From Epiperipatus broadwayi (taxonomy: Eukaryota; Onychophora; Udeonychophora; Euonychophora; Peripatidae), in contig JAQFVV010006313.1 in NCBI GenBank assembly GCA_028023455.1, positions 539,519-603,518 of the forward strand: DNA of 64,000 bases, read 5' to 3'. The notes under the pieces were generated by a model. It was not told the origin of the DNA. It did no database searches and saw nothing but the letters and a program-made list of their open reading frames with translations. Made by a program: the position numbers and the translations under genes. Below, piece by piece: positions 12,941-23,589 of the stretch. Numbering within the stretch: the first letter of the stretch is position 1; each line of letters begins with the position of its first letter.

Positions 12941-13440
12941 AAAAGGTGTGAATTATCAAACAAATAATAGAATGTTTTTTTTTTTTTGTTCCAAACAACA
13001 TATTTAATAAAAAAGATGATTTTATGGTTAATGCACAACTTGATTACAATAATGTATTTTATAAAGCAGGGAGAGAGGGTTTTTAATTCCACTTCATCGA
13101 TATATTATACTGTCACCACTTCTTTTCATCAATTTTGTAATAGTAAATTATCAATTAAGTTGCCTAACAAAAAGTATTATTTAGATTATATACATAGTTT
13201 AACTCATAATTGTAGATGAGATTCAAATAAATTTTGTAATAAAAATTGTAGTCATTATTATTTCAAATTTAGATCAAATGTTTCTAAAGATATTAGGTTT
13301 CAAAGTCTATTTTCTTCTAAAGGCTCTACTAATAATAACAATTCATACTTAATGAAAGATAATGATGAATATCATAAATGTTTAACTTCAAATTTAGCAG
13401 TAGATGTTAGATCCACTAATATGAACACTTTAGGTTAAAG
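12941..13440 (+). pseudogene. Possible ORF1 remnant upstream of the Jockey/I-like LINE
   Basis: A 77-codon open frame (12986-13219) followed by in-phase Asn/Ser-rich segments lies just before the endonuclease of the LINE that begins near 13775, on the same strand. No zinc knuckle is visible. The assignment rests on position and codon bias only. Confidence 0.3.
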
Positions 13441-14624
13441 TAATATGTAGTAAGATTAAAATGTTTTCCTCTAATACTAGTAGATTTTTGATTCATTTCC
13501 CAAATATAAGCATTGGGAGTGTATTCTAATTATTTATGGCCTTGTTTTACTATATTTAAAAAATATGGTTTATTGGTCAGTTCATTATAACTTTCTGCTT
13601 AACTTGTTTTGTCAATAAGATGTTTTATTAATTATTTGATTATTATATCAGATTTTTGAACTCGTGATATTTTTCTTCTTATTACTGATATTTGGCTCAT
13701 AAACTAATACTTCTTGATTGATTTTATAATATTATTATTTATAAAAAAAAATTTTTTTCTATAGTTATTTTTATTGATTTTATGTCAATATTAGAGGAAT
13801 GAGAACTAAAGTAAATCAAATTAAAACTTTTTTTAGTACAGAAAATTATAATTTTATTTTCTTTACTGAAACTTGGCTTAATAGCTAAATTCATAATAAC
13901 ATGCTCTTTGTATAATATAAAGTTTGGTACTTATAACGTAATCAGGCTTGGCCACTTGATAGCATTCTGGCTCACCAAAAGACCTAACAAATGCCATTTA
14001 AAAGGTCTGACTTACGGCTATAAAAACATCTATGTTTGTCTTAGCCATTAGAGGATGTTTATGATGCATAATGCAGAAATAATACAGCGTATTTCTGCTT
14101 CGCGACAGTTATTGTGAATCCACACACATATCTTTCATTTACAGTTTGATATATATGTGTTTTTAGTTGGATTAGTCAAATTTTTACAATATATGTTACA
14201 CAATATTTGTATTTATAATTTATTTAATAAACACGAATTTATAGTAATTTACTAAATGGCCACACCCTTATTTAGAGAATGTGTAAGGTGTAAAAGCTTG
14301 CCGAGGGGAGGTAAAAAAAAAATTTGGCCGATATCGCGTGCAAAATCTCATTTTCACGTAAAATACCATGTTGTTGAAAAAAATGGATGGTGATCAACTT
14401 TTTCCACAGTTACCGACAACAGAAGCCGAGTATTTCTGCTGTCCAATAAAAATATACACGATTTTTTTGTAAATTTCTTAGAAAGCACATATTACAAACA
14501 TGTTTAATAAGTAAATAAGACATTTATATGTGTTTGTTGTTGTTTAAAAAAGTTTGAGTTTCTTATTTTGTCTGACTACGGTTACAATTTTGATATCTTT
14601 TATTTTAGCATTACAAACAACAGA

Positions 14625-14680
14625 AAACTAACCCTAAAACTAATCCTAAACTAACCCTAAAATTAACCCTAACCCTACAC
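14625..14680. repeat. Degenerate telomere-like CCCTAA patch
   Basis: Variants of AACCCTAA, CTAAACTAACCCTAA and AACCCTAACCCTA occur in succession inside the TIR transposon. This resembles vertebrate-type (TTAGGG)n telomere repeat on the other strand, but with many variants. It is interstitial and lies in a mobile element, so it is not a chromosome end. Confidence 0.7.
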
Positions 14681-14703
14681 AGTTGTTTTTTTATGTAGAA
14701 AGC

Positions 14704-14998
14704 AATAATTAAGCAAAAGACATCACTAAATAGACATTGCAGAGTAGCAGCTTTGTCCAAAAACAGCAATTTAAAAATTCAAAAAAAGGTTGTCGTTTAC
14801 CAATAATTAAGCGAAAGACATTGCTAAATAGACATCGCAGAGTAGCAGCTTTGTCCAAAAACAGCAATTTAAAAATTCAAAAAAGTTTGTCGTTTACCAA
14901 TAATTAAGCGAAAGACATTGCTAAATAGACATCGCAGAGTAGCAGCTTTGTCCAAAAACAGCAATTTAAAAATTAAAAAAAATGTTGTCGTTTACTAA
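14704..14998. repeat. Three tandem copies of a ~97-98 bp unit
   Basis: The units begin AATAATTAAGC at 14704, 14802 and 14899 and each contains GCAGAGTAGCAGCTTTGTCC. The second and third are nearly identical. The first differs by a few transitions. Subterminal tandem repeats are common in non-autonomous DNA transposons. Confidence 0.92.
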
Positions 14999-15689
14999 AT
15001 ACAGAATTAAAATTAAACAACTTTTTTAATAAAAAGGCATGAAAAAAAGTTATAGCATTCAATAAATGAATAACCAAAAAAAAAAAAAAAAACAGCAATT
15101 CAATTTAAAAATATAACACGGCCCCGAACATTGTATTGTATTGTTTTTGACTGCCAACAATGCCATCAAGTGTCCAAGCCTGATTACGTTATAATTACCT
15201 AAAGTTTTTAGTATAAATAATTGTCTTGAAGCAATTACAAAATGTGGGAATACTCTCATTGCTATTAAAAAAAAAAAAAACAAGTCGATGATTTTAGATT
15301 TTACCTACTGTGAATCAACATTGTGTAAAATTTTCATAATGGAATATTTGATTATGTTTTATTTAATTTATCTGAGATTAAATGTTTTTGTGTCTCATCT
15401 CTGATTTTTTCCTATTGATGTACATCACACACCTATTGATTTTTTTGTTAGTATAAATTATTTTAAATGATTTCTTCCTCTGAATATTAAAAGCTGTTAT
15501 AAAGAAGTTGATTATTTTGATCTGTCTAAGACAATTTCCAATTTTGATTCACACTTATTATATTCTTAATCAGATATTAATTATAATATGGAATTATTTA
15601 ATGATTTAGTAATTTTATATACCCAAAAACCATGTTGCTAATAATTATTTTCTTTCTCAATTTTCAGCTACATATAAAAAAATTATTAG

Positions 15690-17480
15690 AAGGAAATCTT
15701 ATCATCATAAGTAATTTTCTAAAACTCAGAATTTATTTCTTTTAATTAACTTTATTAATTATAGAAGATTGGTTAAAACTATTCAAAAAATTGATTAACA
15801 AAAATATATTAAAAATTTTGAACTCAATGTATCAGATAATTCTAAGGAATTTTGATCTTTTGATGAAAATTTTGGCATTATCAAAAGTAAGTCTCAAATG
15901 AATTATAATTCTTCTTTAAGTGTTTATGATTTTTCAGTTCATTTTTTTGAACTGTATGGAAATTCTAAATTGTCTTCTGAATATACATTACTTAATGAGT
16001 GTTTTAATGATAATATTTCTAATAATGGTTTCAACAATAATGATATTATATCTACTACAAATGAACAGAAAGTACATTCAAGTTTAAGTTATGATAATAT
16101 ACCATCTTTTATTTATAAAGATTGCGAAGAATTTATTGCTACTCCTCTATATTACATTCTTAATTGTTCCCATAAAAAAAACTGTATTTTTTTCCAACTC
16201 TCTTAATCTTGACAAAGTTATACCTATTTTTAAAAATGGTTCAAAAGATAAAGCATATAATTACAGAACTATTTTAGTGCTTCTTACAATTACATGCATA
16301 TTTGAAAGATGTAGTTATACAAAAATTATTAAAAACATAAATAAGGTTTTAGCTCTTATGCAATATGATTTTTTATCTAATAAATAAACTTAAAGTAATA
16401 TTCTAACAATGACTAATCATATTGCTAATACTTTTGAGATCAGTGCTTATCAAAATGTTGTATATTTTCATCTCTCCAAAACATTTGATAAAGTTGATCA
16501 TTATATTAATTCATTATAAAATGTACACTCTAGATTTTTTTATAAATTCATATTATGGTTTGATTGTTTTATTAGGGAAAGAATGGCTTGTGTCAAATTT
16601 GATATGACTTCTAATCCATAAAATTACAATCTAGGAATAATGCCAGGCAATATCATTGCACCATTAAATAATATTTATTTAGACAAGACATTTATTTTAT
16701 ATAGTGTGATGTTTTTTTTTTTTTTTTTTTTTTTATAAACTGTAATACCAATAAGCCAATAAGGTAATGCACATGCACTTTGTAGATGCCACTATATAAA
16801 TGATTACTCCCACTTTTTCAAACACAAGATAAAGTCTTTGGGAAAACATAGAATGGATTCATCTATCTTTTCGACCCAAATGTATATGTATGGGCTGATT
16901 TAAGAAGAAATTTGGAATTTTCACAGTTTTTGTGTTATGCAGATAATTGTAAAATATTTAGGAATATTAATTCAATTACTGGCTGCATATTATTACAAAA
17001 AGATAACAACAATTTTGTGAAATGGGCTAAAAATAATAAACTGGATATTGATATGAATTTACCTGTTTCTTATTCCAAAAAATAAGAAAATTTTAACTCT
17101 CATTATATTTGAATATCATAAAATAAATTTGGTTGATGTTTCTTGTCATTATATTTTGCTAGTCATCATCACATTGAAACTATGGTAAATAAAACTTTTA
17201 AAATTATGGGTGTGACTTTAAAAGAAGGTTGGCAATTTACTGGATCTGTTATTTTGAAATATGGCTCTGTAGTTTAAAATCCCAGTTCCAAATGATACAT
17301 TAACAAAATTCAATTAGAATTAAATCAGTAATATTAAAATTATTTTTTTTAAAATATATTGAATTAAATAACCATTATATATCCCCATTTGTTAGAAGAT
17401 TAGAGATCTTAAATGCTTATGTAACCTTATCTCTCAGAAAATTATTTTAACAAACAAAATCTCAGCTGTTACAATGTTTA
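15690..17480 (+). pseudogene. Jockey/I-like LINE ORF2, reverse-transcriptase part
   Basis: The largest open pieces are 15898-16206 and 16091-16387, which overlap in different frames because of indels. Recognisable RT landmarks are listed under the element. The catalytic box has become YADN and the GxPQGS-like box has become GIMPGN, so no activity is expected. A T run at 16711-16733 followed by about 150 bp without RT similarity may be a small inserted retroposon tail. Confidence 0.7.
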
Positions 17481-17930
17481 CATAACACACACACACAAGT
17501 AATTTATTTTACATTAAGGTTTATCACTCTACGACATTAAAATCTACACCTTTGTTTCCATTTGCCTAACATTTAGAATCAAGACTTTATTAATGAAAGT
17601 ATTTTTTAATTAGATTTTTTACAAAAAATGTCACTAATCCTATAAGAAAATATTACATATAGACATATTCATAATTTGATATTTAAACTTGTTTATTTAT
17701 AATATTGTATATTAATTATGATACAATTATGTAATTGGATTAATGTTGTTGTTTTGTACGTTAAATAAAATGAATTAATTTTAAATATTGTTTTAATTTT
17801 AGATATTGTTTTATTATGTAAACATTTATCATTTCATTTTATGATATATGTATTATCTTTCCTTTTATTGTAATGTGCAAATTCTAATTGGCTTTATGCT
17901 GTGGTTTAGCACTTAAATAAATGAATTGAA

Positions 17931-18203
<273 letters not shown>

Positions 18204-18468
18204 TTGAACATTTACTTTCTAGATAATATTAACTGAAAGCCCATTTATTTAAATATTAAAGATAAAGTTTATTGTACAAGAGTAAACTACTTACAAATAT
18301 ATAAACCTGTTTTTTTATGTGACAAAAAAGTACTAAATTATATTCTGTCAGAACTCAAACAAGGTTTTGATTGTAAAATATTATAAATAAATAATTAAAT
18401 ATTATTTTTAATTCTTAACATCAGTGATTTATATTATGGTAAGACATATATATATATATATATATATA
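18204..18468. other. Spacer ending in a short TA run
   Basis: A+T-rich, ending in (TA)n at 18447-18468, which is also the insertion site of the next element. Confidence 0.5.
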
Positions 18469-18751
18469 TTGTAACGGGCACATATGCCGTTACATTATTT
18501 TTCTTTATTATTAAACATGAAATTAAAATAAAAAGTTCGCATTTAAAAACTTCTTTTTTTTTTTAAGACATAAAAATTGAAAAAAATTCTATCTTAAACT
18601 CATATATATAAATCGCACAGATGAAAAAGAAATTATTAAATGAAAACTTTATTAAAGAAAGAGTATTTTAAAACAAAATTTTCAGTAAAGATTTAAAGAT
18701 AAAAATATATCTTTAAGTTTGAAAACAAATTAATTAATGTTATTGAAAATG
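18469..18751 (+). repeat. Left long terminal inverted repeat
   Basis: Matches the reverse complement of 20667-20951 along its whole length, including the A/T homopolymers. Differences are mainly single substitutions (for example GGCACATATGCCGTTAC against the mirrored GGCACATATGCCATTAC). Confidence 0.9.
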
Positions 18752-18755
18752 ACCC

Positions 18756-18935
18756 GGAGAAAGGTAGCTTAATGTCATCTGCACTACAGGATGCCATCTA
18801 AGCATTTGAACCTGGAAAAATTTATAAAATAGGCAGATACGTAAGTCAAAAAAAATATTTATATATATATATTTTGATATCCGGTCATTAGCCCATTGTC
18901 ACTAGCTCAATGGAACAACAGAGATTTATATTTTA
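18756..18935 (-). repeat. SINE-like block, copy 1
   Basis: Repeated in the same orientation at 20309-20480. On the minus strand it has a B-box-like GGTTCAAATGC and, upstream, GAGCTAGTGACAATGGGCTA, which loosely resembles a tRNA-type A box region. A stem-loop CCATTG...CAATGG is present. It may be a tRNA-related SINE or an internal repeat of the element. Confidence 0.5.
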
Positions 18936-19497
18936 CCATAAATTATTATCTATGAATATTTTAAAAAGGAATAAAATAAGCCACTGCCAGTAATTAACAT
19001 ACAAACATTTATTTATGCACATATATGTAAAATTTAGCATTATTATTTTAGTATGTTTATTTTAGATTTTAATTTGATTTTAGAATTTAAATTTACATTT
19101 TAATGTTTATAATATTATAAGTTTACATTTTAATTAAGTTCACACAGATATATTTATTAAAGTTTGTTTTATAATGTTGAGTATAGATCGGTTACATAAA
19201 TTTCACGATTAAAAACATTTCAAAATAAACATAAACGATCAAAATACAAAGTTATTGATACCATCAATTACAGAGGGAAATTTATAAGTAACCCAATAGC
19301 ATTCATCGTAAGATGCTCGCATTGACACAAATAACTAAAAAGACATCCGAATAAATACATTTTAGATACTCACCGTAAGGTATCATTATTTACCAAATGT
19401 CTATATATTTTGATCAAATATGAAAACCAAAACATAATTAACCGATAACGAATTCATGCAAGCATCTATAACCAACTTAAATTTAATGCATTTTTAT

Positions 19498-19851
19498 TTA
19501 GGGTGTCGAGTATGAATAAACTACATAGATCTGCATTTGAAAAGAAAATATTCTTCCCTGATTTAAACTTAGGCAAAAAGTTTGCAGTGAACCTGGCATC
19601 AATCCATCTGATACATTTATGTATTCAATGTAGCATGAAAATACGACAACACAAAATACTATACTGTCAGGAATGTACATCTGAACAGTAAGTAGAGTTA
19701 GAGAAGACATTGTCTCTCCACCAACAGGAATGCTACATCTATTGGTGAGTAGAACAATAAACAAAAAACTCCATAGGAATTGATTGGGGTTCTTTGCCAA
19801 CCTACAAACCCATTCATAGGCAAACAGAAGGTGTGTGGTGTATATATGCAA
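19498..19851 (-). other. Unrecognised 117-codon open frame inside the foldback-like element
   Basis: This is the longest open frame between the inverted repeats. I see no transposase motif or zinc ribbon, and the opposite strand also has an open stretch at 19503-19691. It may be chance or a highly decayed gene. The region is less A+T-rich than its surroundings. Confidence 0.15.
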
Positions 19852-20308
19852 TCCTGCCTGTAGTGGATCTCATACTACATCTACTAACTACATCAATATA
19901 TCCAATCCATTAACCTAATTCAACTATGAAACAAATAACCTAAGATTTACCCTCCCCTAATATAACTTTACAAATCTATATAGCCATTCACGCCCGACTT
20001 AAGTTTAACATTTATGTAATTTAGTCTAACGAAAAACAAAAATCATATTAAAAACATAAAAGAACAAAAAAAAAAAAATGGGAATGATTTTAAATAAAAA
20101 AAAATACATCAAATAACATTATTAACATTAATTTATGTTGGTTTTTAATATATGTGCAATTTCTTTCTGGCAGTGCTTTTATAAGATTTAAAGTATACGA
20201 CTTTATGTAACAGATAAAAATATTTCATTTTGAAAAAAGAAATTTACTCAGGGCCCTGGTAGTTTATTAAAGATCGGCCCAAGTTGGGTAGCCAGTTATA
20301 ACGATCCA

Positions 20309-20480
20309 GAGAATTTAGAGCTTAATGTAATCTGCACTACAGGGCATCATCTAGGCATTTGAACTTAGAAAAATTTATAGAGTAGGCAGATACGTAAGTC
20401 AAAAAAATTTTTTTTTATAAATTCTGGTTCCGGTCATTAGCCCATTGACACTAGCTCAGGGAGTAGCCGAGATTTATATT
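20309..20480 (-). repeat. SINE-like block, copy 2
   Basis: Direct repeat of 18756-18935 with moderate divergence. It shares GCAGATACGTAAGTCAAAAA and CCGGTCATTAGCCCATTG. On the minus strand the B-box-like motif reads GTTCAAATGCC. Each copy sits just inside one of the long inverted repeats. Confidence 0.5.
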
Positions 20481-20666
20481 TATAATAATTTTGTGGATTA
20501 ACTCAACAATACACCATGATGGTGAAAACCTTTTCATTGAGGTCCAATTTCCTGATGGATTTCTTTCATTTGCTAAAAGTTTCTATTGTTTTCCTATCTG
20601 ACCGTTGTTTATACATTTAAATGCCCAAGGGCTTGTTCACTTGGATTAATTAAAATAATCATTTCC

Positions 20667-20951
20667 ATTTTTCAATAACATTAATTAATTTGTTTTCAAA
20701 CTTAAAGATATATTTTTATCTTTAAATCTTTACTGAAAATGTAGTTTTAAAATACTTTTTCTTTAATAAAGTTTTCGTTTAATAATTTTTTTTTTCATCT
20801 GTGCGATTTATATATATGAGTTTAAGATAGAATTAATTTTCAATTTTTATGTCTTAAAAAAAAAAAGAAGTTTTTAAATGTGAACTTTTTATTTTAATTT
20901 CATGTTTAATAATAAAGAAAAATAATGTAATGGCATATGTGCCCGTTACAA
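20667..20951 (-). repeat. Right long terminal inverted repeat
   Basis: Inverted partner of 18469-18751, ending GCCCGTTACAA before a TA run. Confidence 0.9.
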
Positions 20952-23349
20952 TATATATATATGGTTTTCATATAAATACATAAATAGGATAGTTATATAT
21001 ACACAAACACATTAGTTTTTATTTGTCAAACACATTCTCAACATAAAACTATTTTTTTAAAGCATCTCAAATTTTAATTATTAATTAAGATGCATAAAAT
21101 TAATTAGTAAGTGCTAAAATAATGATAAAAATTATTAGCAGAAAGAGATTTCAAAACAAATTTTATATATTTTGTATGTGTTAGCATTAACAATAACAGC
21201 AGAATAACAAATCTTGTATATGATTTTACTTTTATCCTCAATTTTATCTAATTTTGAAGTACTCTTGACTGAACAATAATATTAAAATTTGCACTTTTTA
21301 ATTATACTTTTATACTTAAGAAAGAAAAAGTATTTATTATTATTTAATAACAAACATTTTATAAATTTATTAATTTTACTAAATCCTTGTAAAGGTATAT
21401 TTACAAATTTAGAGTTTACAAAAATATTTTCTAATTATCTTTTGTATATTTAATATATTTTTAAGTGCATGTCATGTACAATTTAAATTGATTCACAGGT
21501 AAATTTGAATGTGTATTTAAATATATATTATATTTTATAATTACATTTGGACAGATATGTTAGTGTTTTGAAATAACTCAATCTAAACTTATTAGTGATA
21601 TATATATATTGTTATTTGTAATTCTGGAATAAAATCAATTACACTTGAATCAGACCCAAAATTATTGCCCTGAAAAGATATATGAAAAAAATGTTGAAAA
21701 CATATAGAGTTGGGCTGCTATTTTTTACATTTATATATGATAACAAACAAAATATTTACCTAGAAAATTAAGCAATAAGTATAAAGTCTTTAATACATTG
21801 AAAGTTATGAGTCTAGATCGATATAGAAAAAAAAAAAAAATGAAATTTATGTTTCCACACTTATGAGACGGAAAATGCAATTAATTGTTTATAAAATGTA
21901 AAATAAGAATTTAAAAAAAAAAAAGTATTTAACACGTATATATATATATATATATGCGTGGGTGTGTTTATTTAATCTTTATATATAAATAACAATTAAT
22001 AAATTACATACATATAAAAGCCATTATCTAATAAAGTTAATATATATACGGTTGTTACTTTTTAAAAGGCTATTAATAAACAAAAAAAATCATTTAAATT
22101 AACAGCAGATGCCAATAAGTTGTTAATCTTGTATCTAAGTGAAAAAGACTTAGGAGTAATCTTTTAATGAATTGTAAAGTATTTTTTAAGCTTCTAGTTA
22201 GTAATTTTTCTTTATTTGCTATAAAAAAGACATCAAATATCCTTGAATGCAAGATATTAACTCCGTTTATTGTCATTTTGATTTATTTAACCATAGAATT
22301 TTTATATGCAGTGTGAAAGCGAAAGAAATAAAAGTAATAAAATAAATTATCTGTTATAAACTTTTTTTTTTTCACGGTAAAATGAAATTAGCGTTTGTGT
22401 ATATATTATTGTACACCGCATCAAATGTCATTTTTTAACTTAATAATAACAAACGCAACAACAATAATAATAAACAACTTCTTTTAAGATTTATAATTTC
22501 AAAACAAAAAGAAAAGAAAAGAAGAGAGAAAGATAAGGGTAAAATACTTCTCTAGAAATGAATATTACAATGATTATATAAATAAATCTGCAAAATGTAA
22601 CAGGCCAAAAAATATATAGTTTATACTGGTCCATTTTTTCTATTGATATATTATATTTAAATGTATTTAGCATTAACCTTTTTTTCTGAAATAGTTCAAT
22701 ACCAGGTTTAGTAGTCAGTTTTTAATATATTTTACTCTTCTCTATATTTTCTTACTGAAACCTTTTCATATTGCACTTCTTTATAATGATTTTGAGAAAA
22801 ACATTTATAGATGGATCTACCTCCTTATAAAAAGTATGCTCATGTTCCATATAACACTCTTTTAAGAAGTCATCTATTGTTCATTCATTTTACATAACTA
22901 GTTCTAAGATGATGTGGTTTTAAAATAGCTGCCTCTATTGCACTTACAGCCAAATTTTTAGACATGGGGGTGGGGTGCAACTCCTTTTGTTAAAGTGTAT
23001 CTGAAAGCAAGTATTCAAACCAAAAAAAGAAAAAAATGTAGTTTTGTCAGAACAAAAACTGGAACAGAAAACAATAATGGTTCAAAGTTCTAGTTTTTAT
23101 TATAATGTACATACATTTGGTATTTTTTATTGATATATACATTAAATATATGAGTTACTTAGAGCCTTATCTAAAACTTCTGATTGAAATAGACCGAGTT
23201 GAAGTATTATAAGATTATATTTACATGTGTTATCACTAAAACGAACAAACTGATATTTACAATCAATTAGACCAGTCTATGTAAAGAATAAATTTATAAA
23301 TATTGCAACTTAGAACTATTATACCTATTTACCAAGAATATGAAAAATT
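20952..23349. other. Gene-free A+T-rich region
   Basis: Short TA runs (20951-20962, 21938-21955), and a slightly G+C-richer patch near 22920-23010 with no recognisable feature. Confidence 0.5.
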
Positions 23350-23589
23350 GTTCATCCTTTCATTTAGGTGTCCCTGCAATTCAGCAAGTGCCTGTCTAGT
23401 GAAGGCAATGTTTGATCAGCTGATAAGGTAACAAAAATTTTCTACATTGTGAGTATATTATTTTGCTTGCAAGTTATCCTAAGGAAATGTTGAATATCAA
23501 TTTATGTAGTGGAGTTAGTTGTCATATATTTTCACATAGAGTCTTTTCCAAGAGGATGTGAAGAGAGAAATGTGTTTATCAAGCCAGGA

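Larger units (their letters stand above)
13931..15194. mobile_element. TIR DNA transposon (unclassified), 1.26 kb, nested in the LINE
   Basis: The left end TTATAACGTAATCAGGCTTG (13931-13950) matches the reverse complement of the right end at about 15161-15194 over at least 34 bp (GGCCACTTGATAGC versus GGACACTTGATGGC). No transposase is recognisable. The interior holds a CCCTAA-rich patch and three tandem copies of a ~97-bp unit. It interrupts the endonuclease region of the surrounding LINE, so it is the younger insertion. The duplication length could not be fixed because the flanks are similar for several bases beyond the ends. Confidence 0.75.
13770..17930 (+). mobile_element. Jockey/I-like LINE, heavily decayed and interrupted
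   Basis: Parts appear in the expected order on the plus strand. The endonuclease start NIRGMRTK and FTETWLNS lie at 13778-13885. After an inserted DNA transposon (13931-15194) the frame resumes with LEAITKCGNTLIAI near 15225. Then follow VIPIFKNGSKDKAYNYR (about 16219), FHLSKTFDKVDH (about 16468), IMPGNIIAPLNNIYL (about 16640), and CYADN (about 16932). YADN replaces the catalytic YADD box. The distal KYGSVV*NP segment is near 17260. The 3' UTR ends in AATAAATGAATTGAA and runs straight into (TTA)n, a tail type seen in several LINE clades. Many stops and frameshifts show it is dead. Confidence 0.75.
18469..20951. mobile_element. Foldback-like element, 2.48 kb, with ~284-bp terminal inverted repeats
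   Basis: The left repeat (18469-18751) and right repeat (20667-20951) are inverted copies at roughly 90 percent or better by eye. The outermost bases TTGTAACGGGCACATATGCC form a 7-bp hairpin with the following CCGTTAC. Flanking DNA on both sides is (TA)n, so a TA duplication is possible but cannot be proven. The interior has two directly repeated ~180-bp blocks just inside the TIRs and no recognisable transposase. The superfamily is unknown. Confidence 0.85.

Noticed and set aside
14625-14680. Chromosome end (telomere)
   Set aside because: Short, irregular and located between the TIRs of a transposon.
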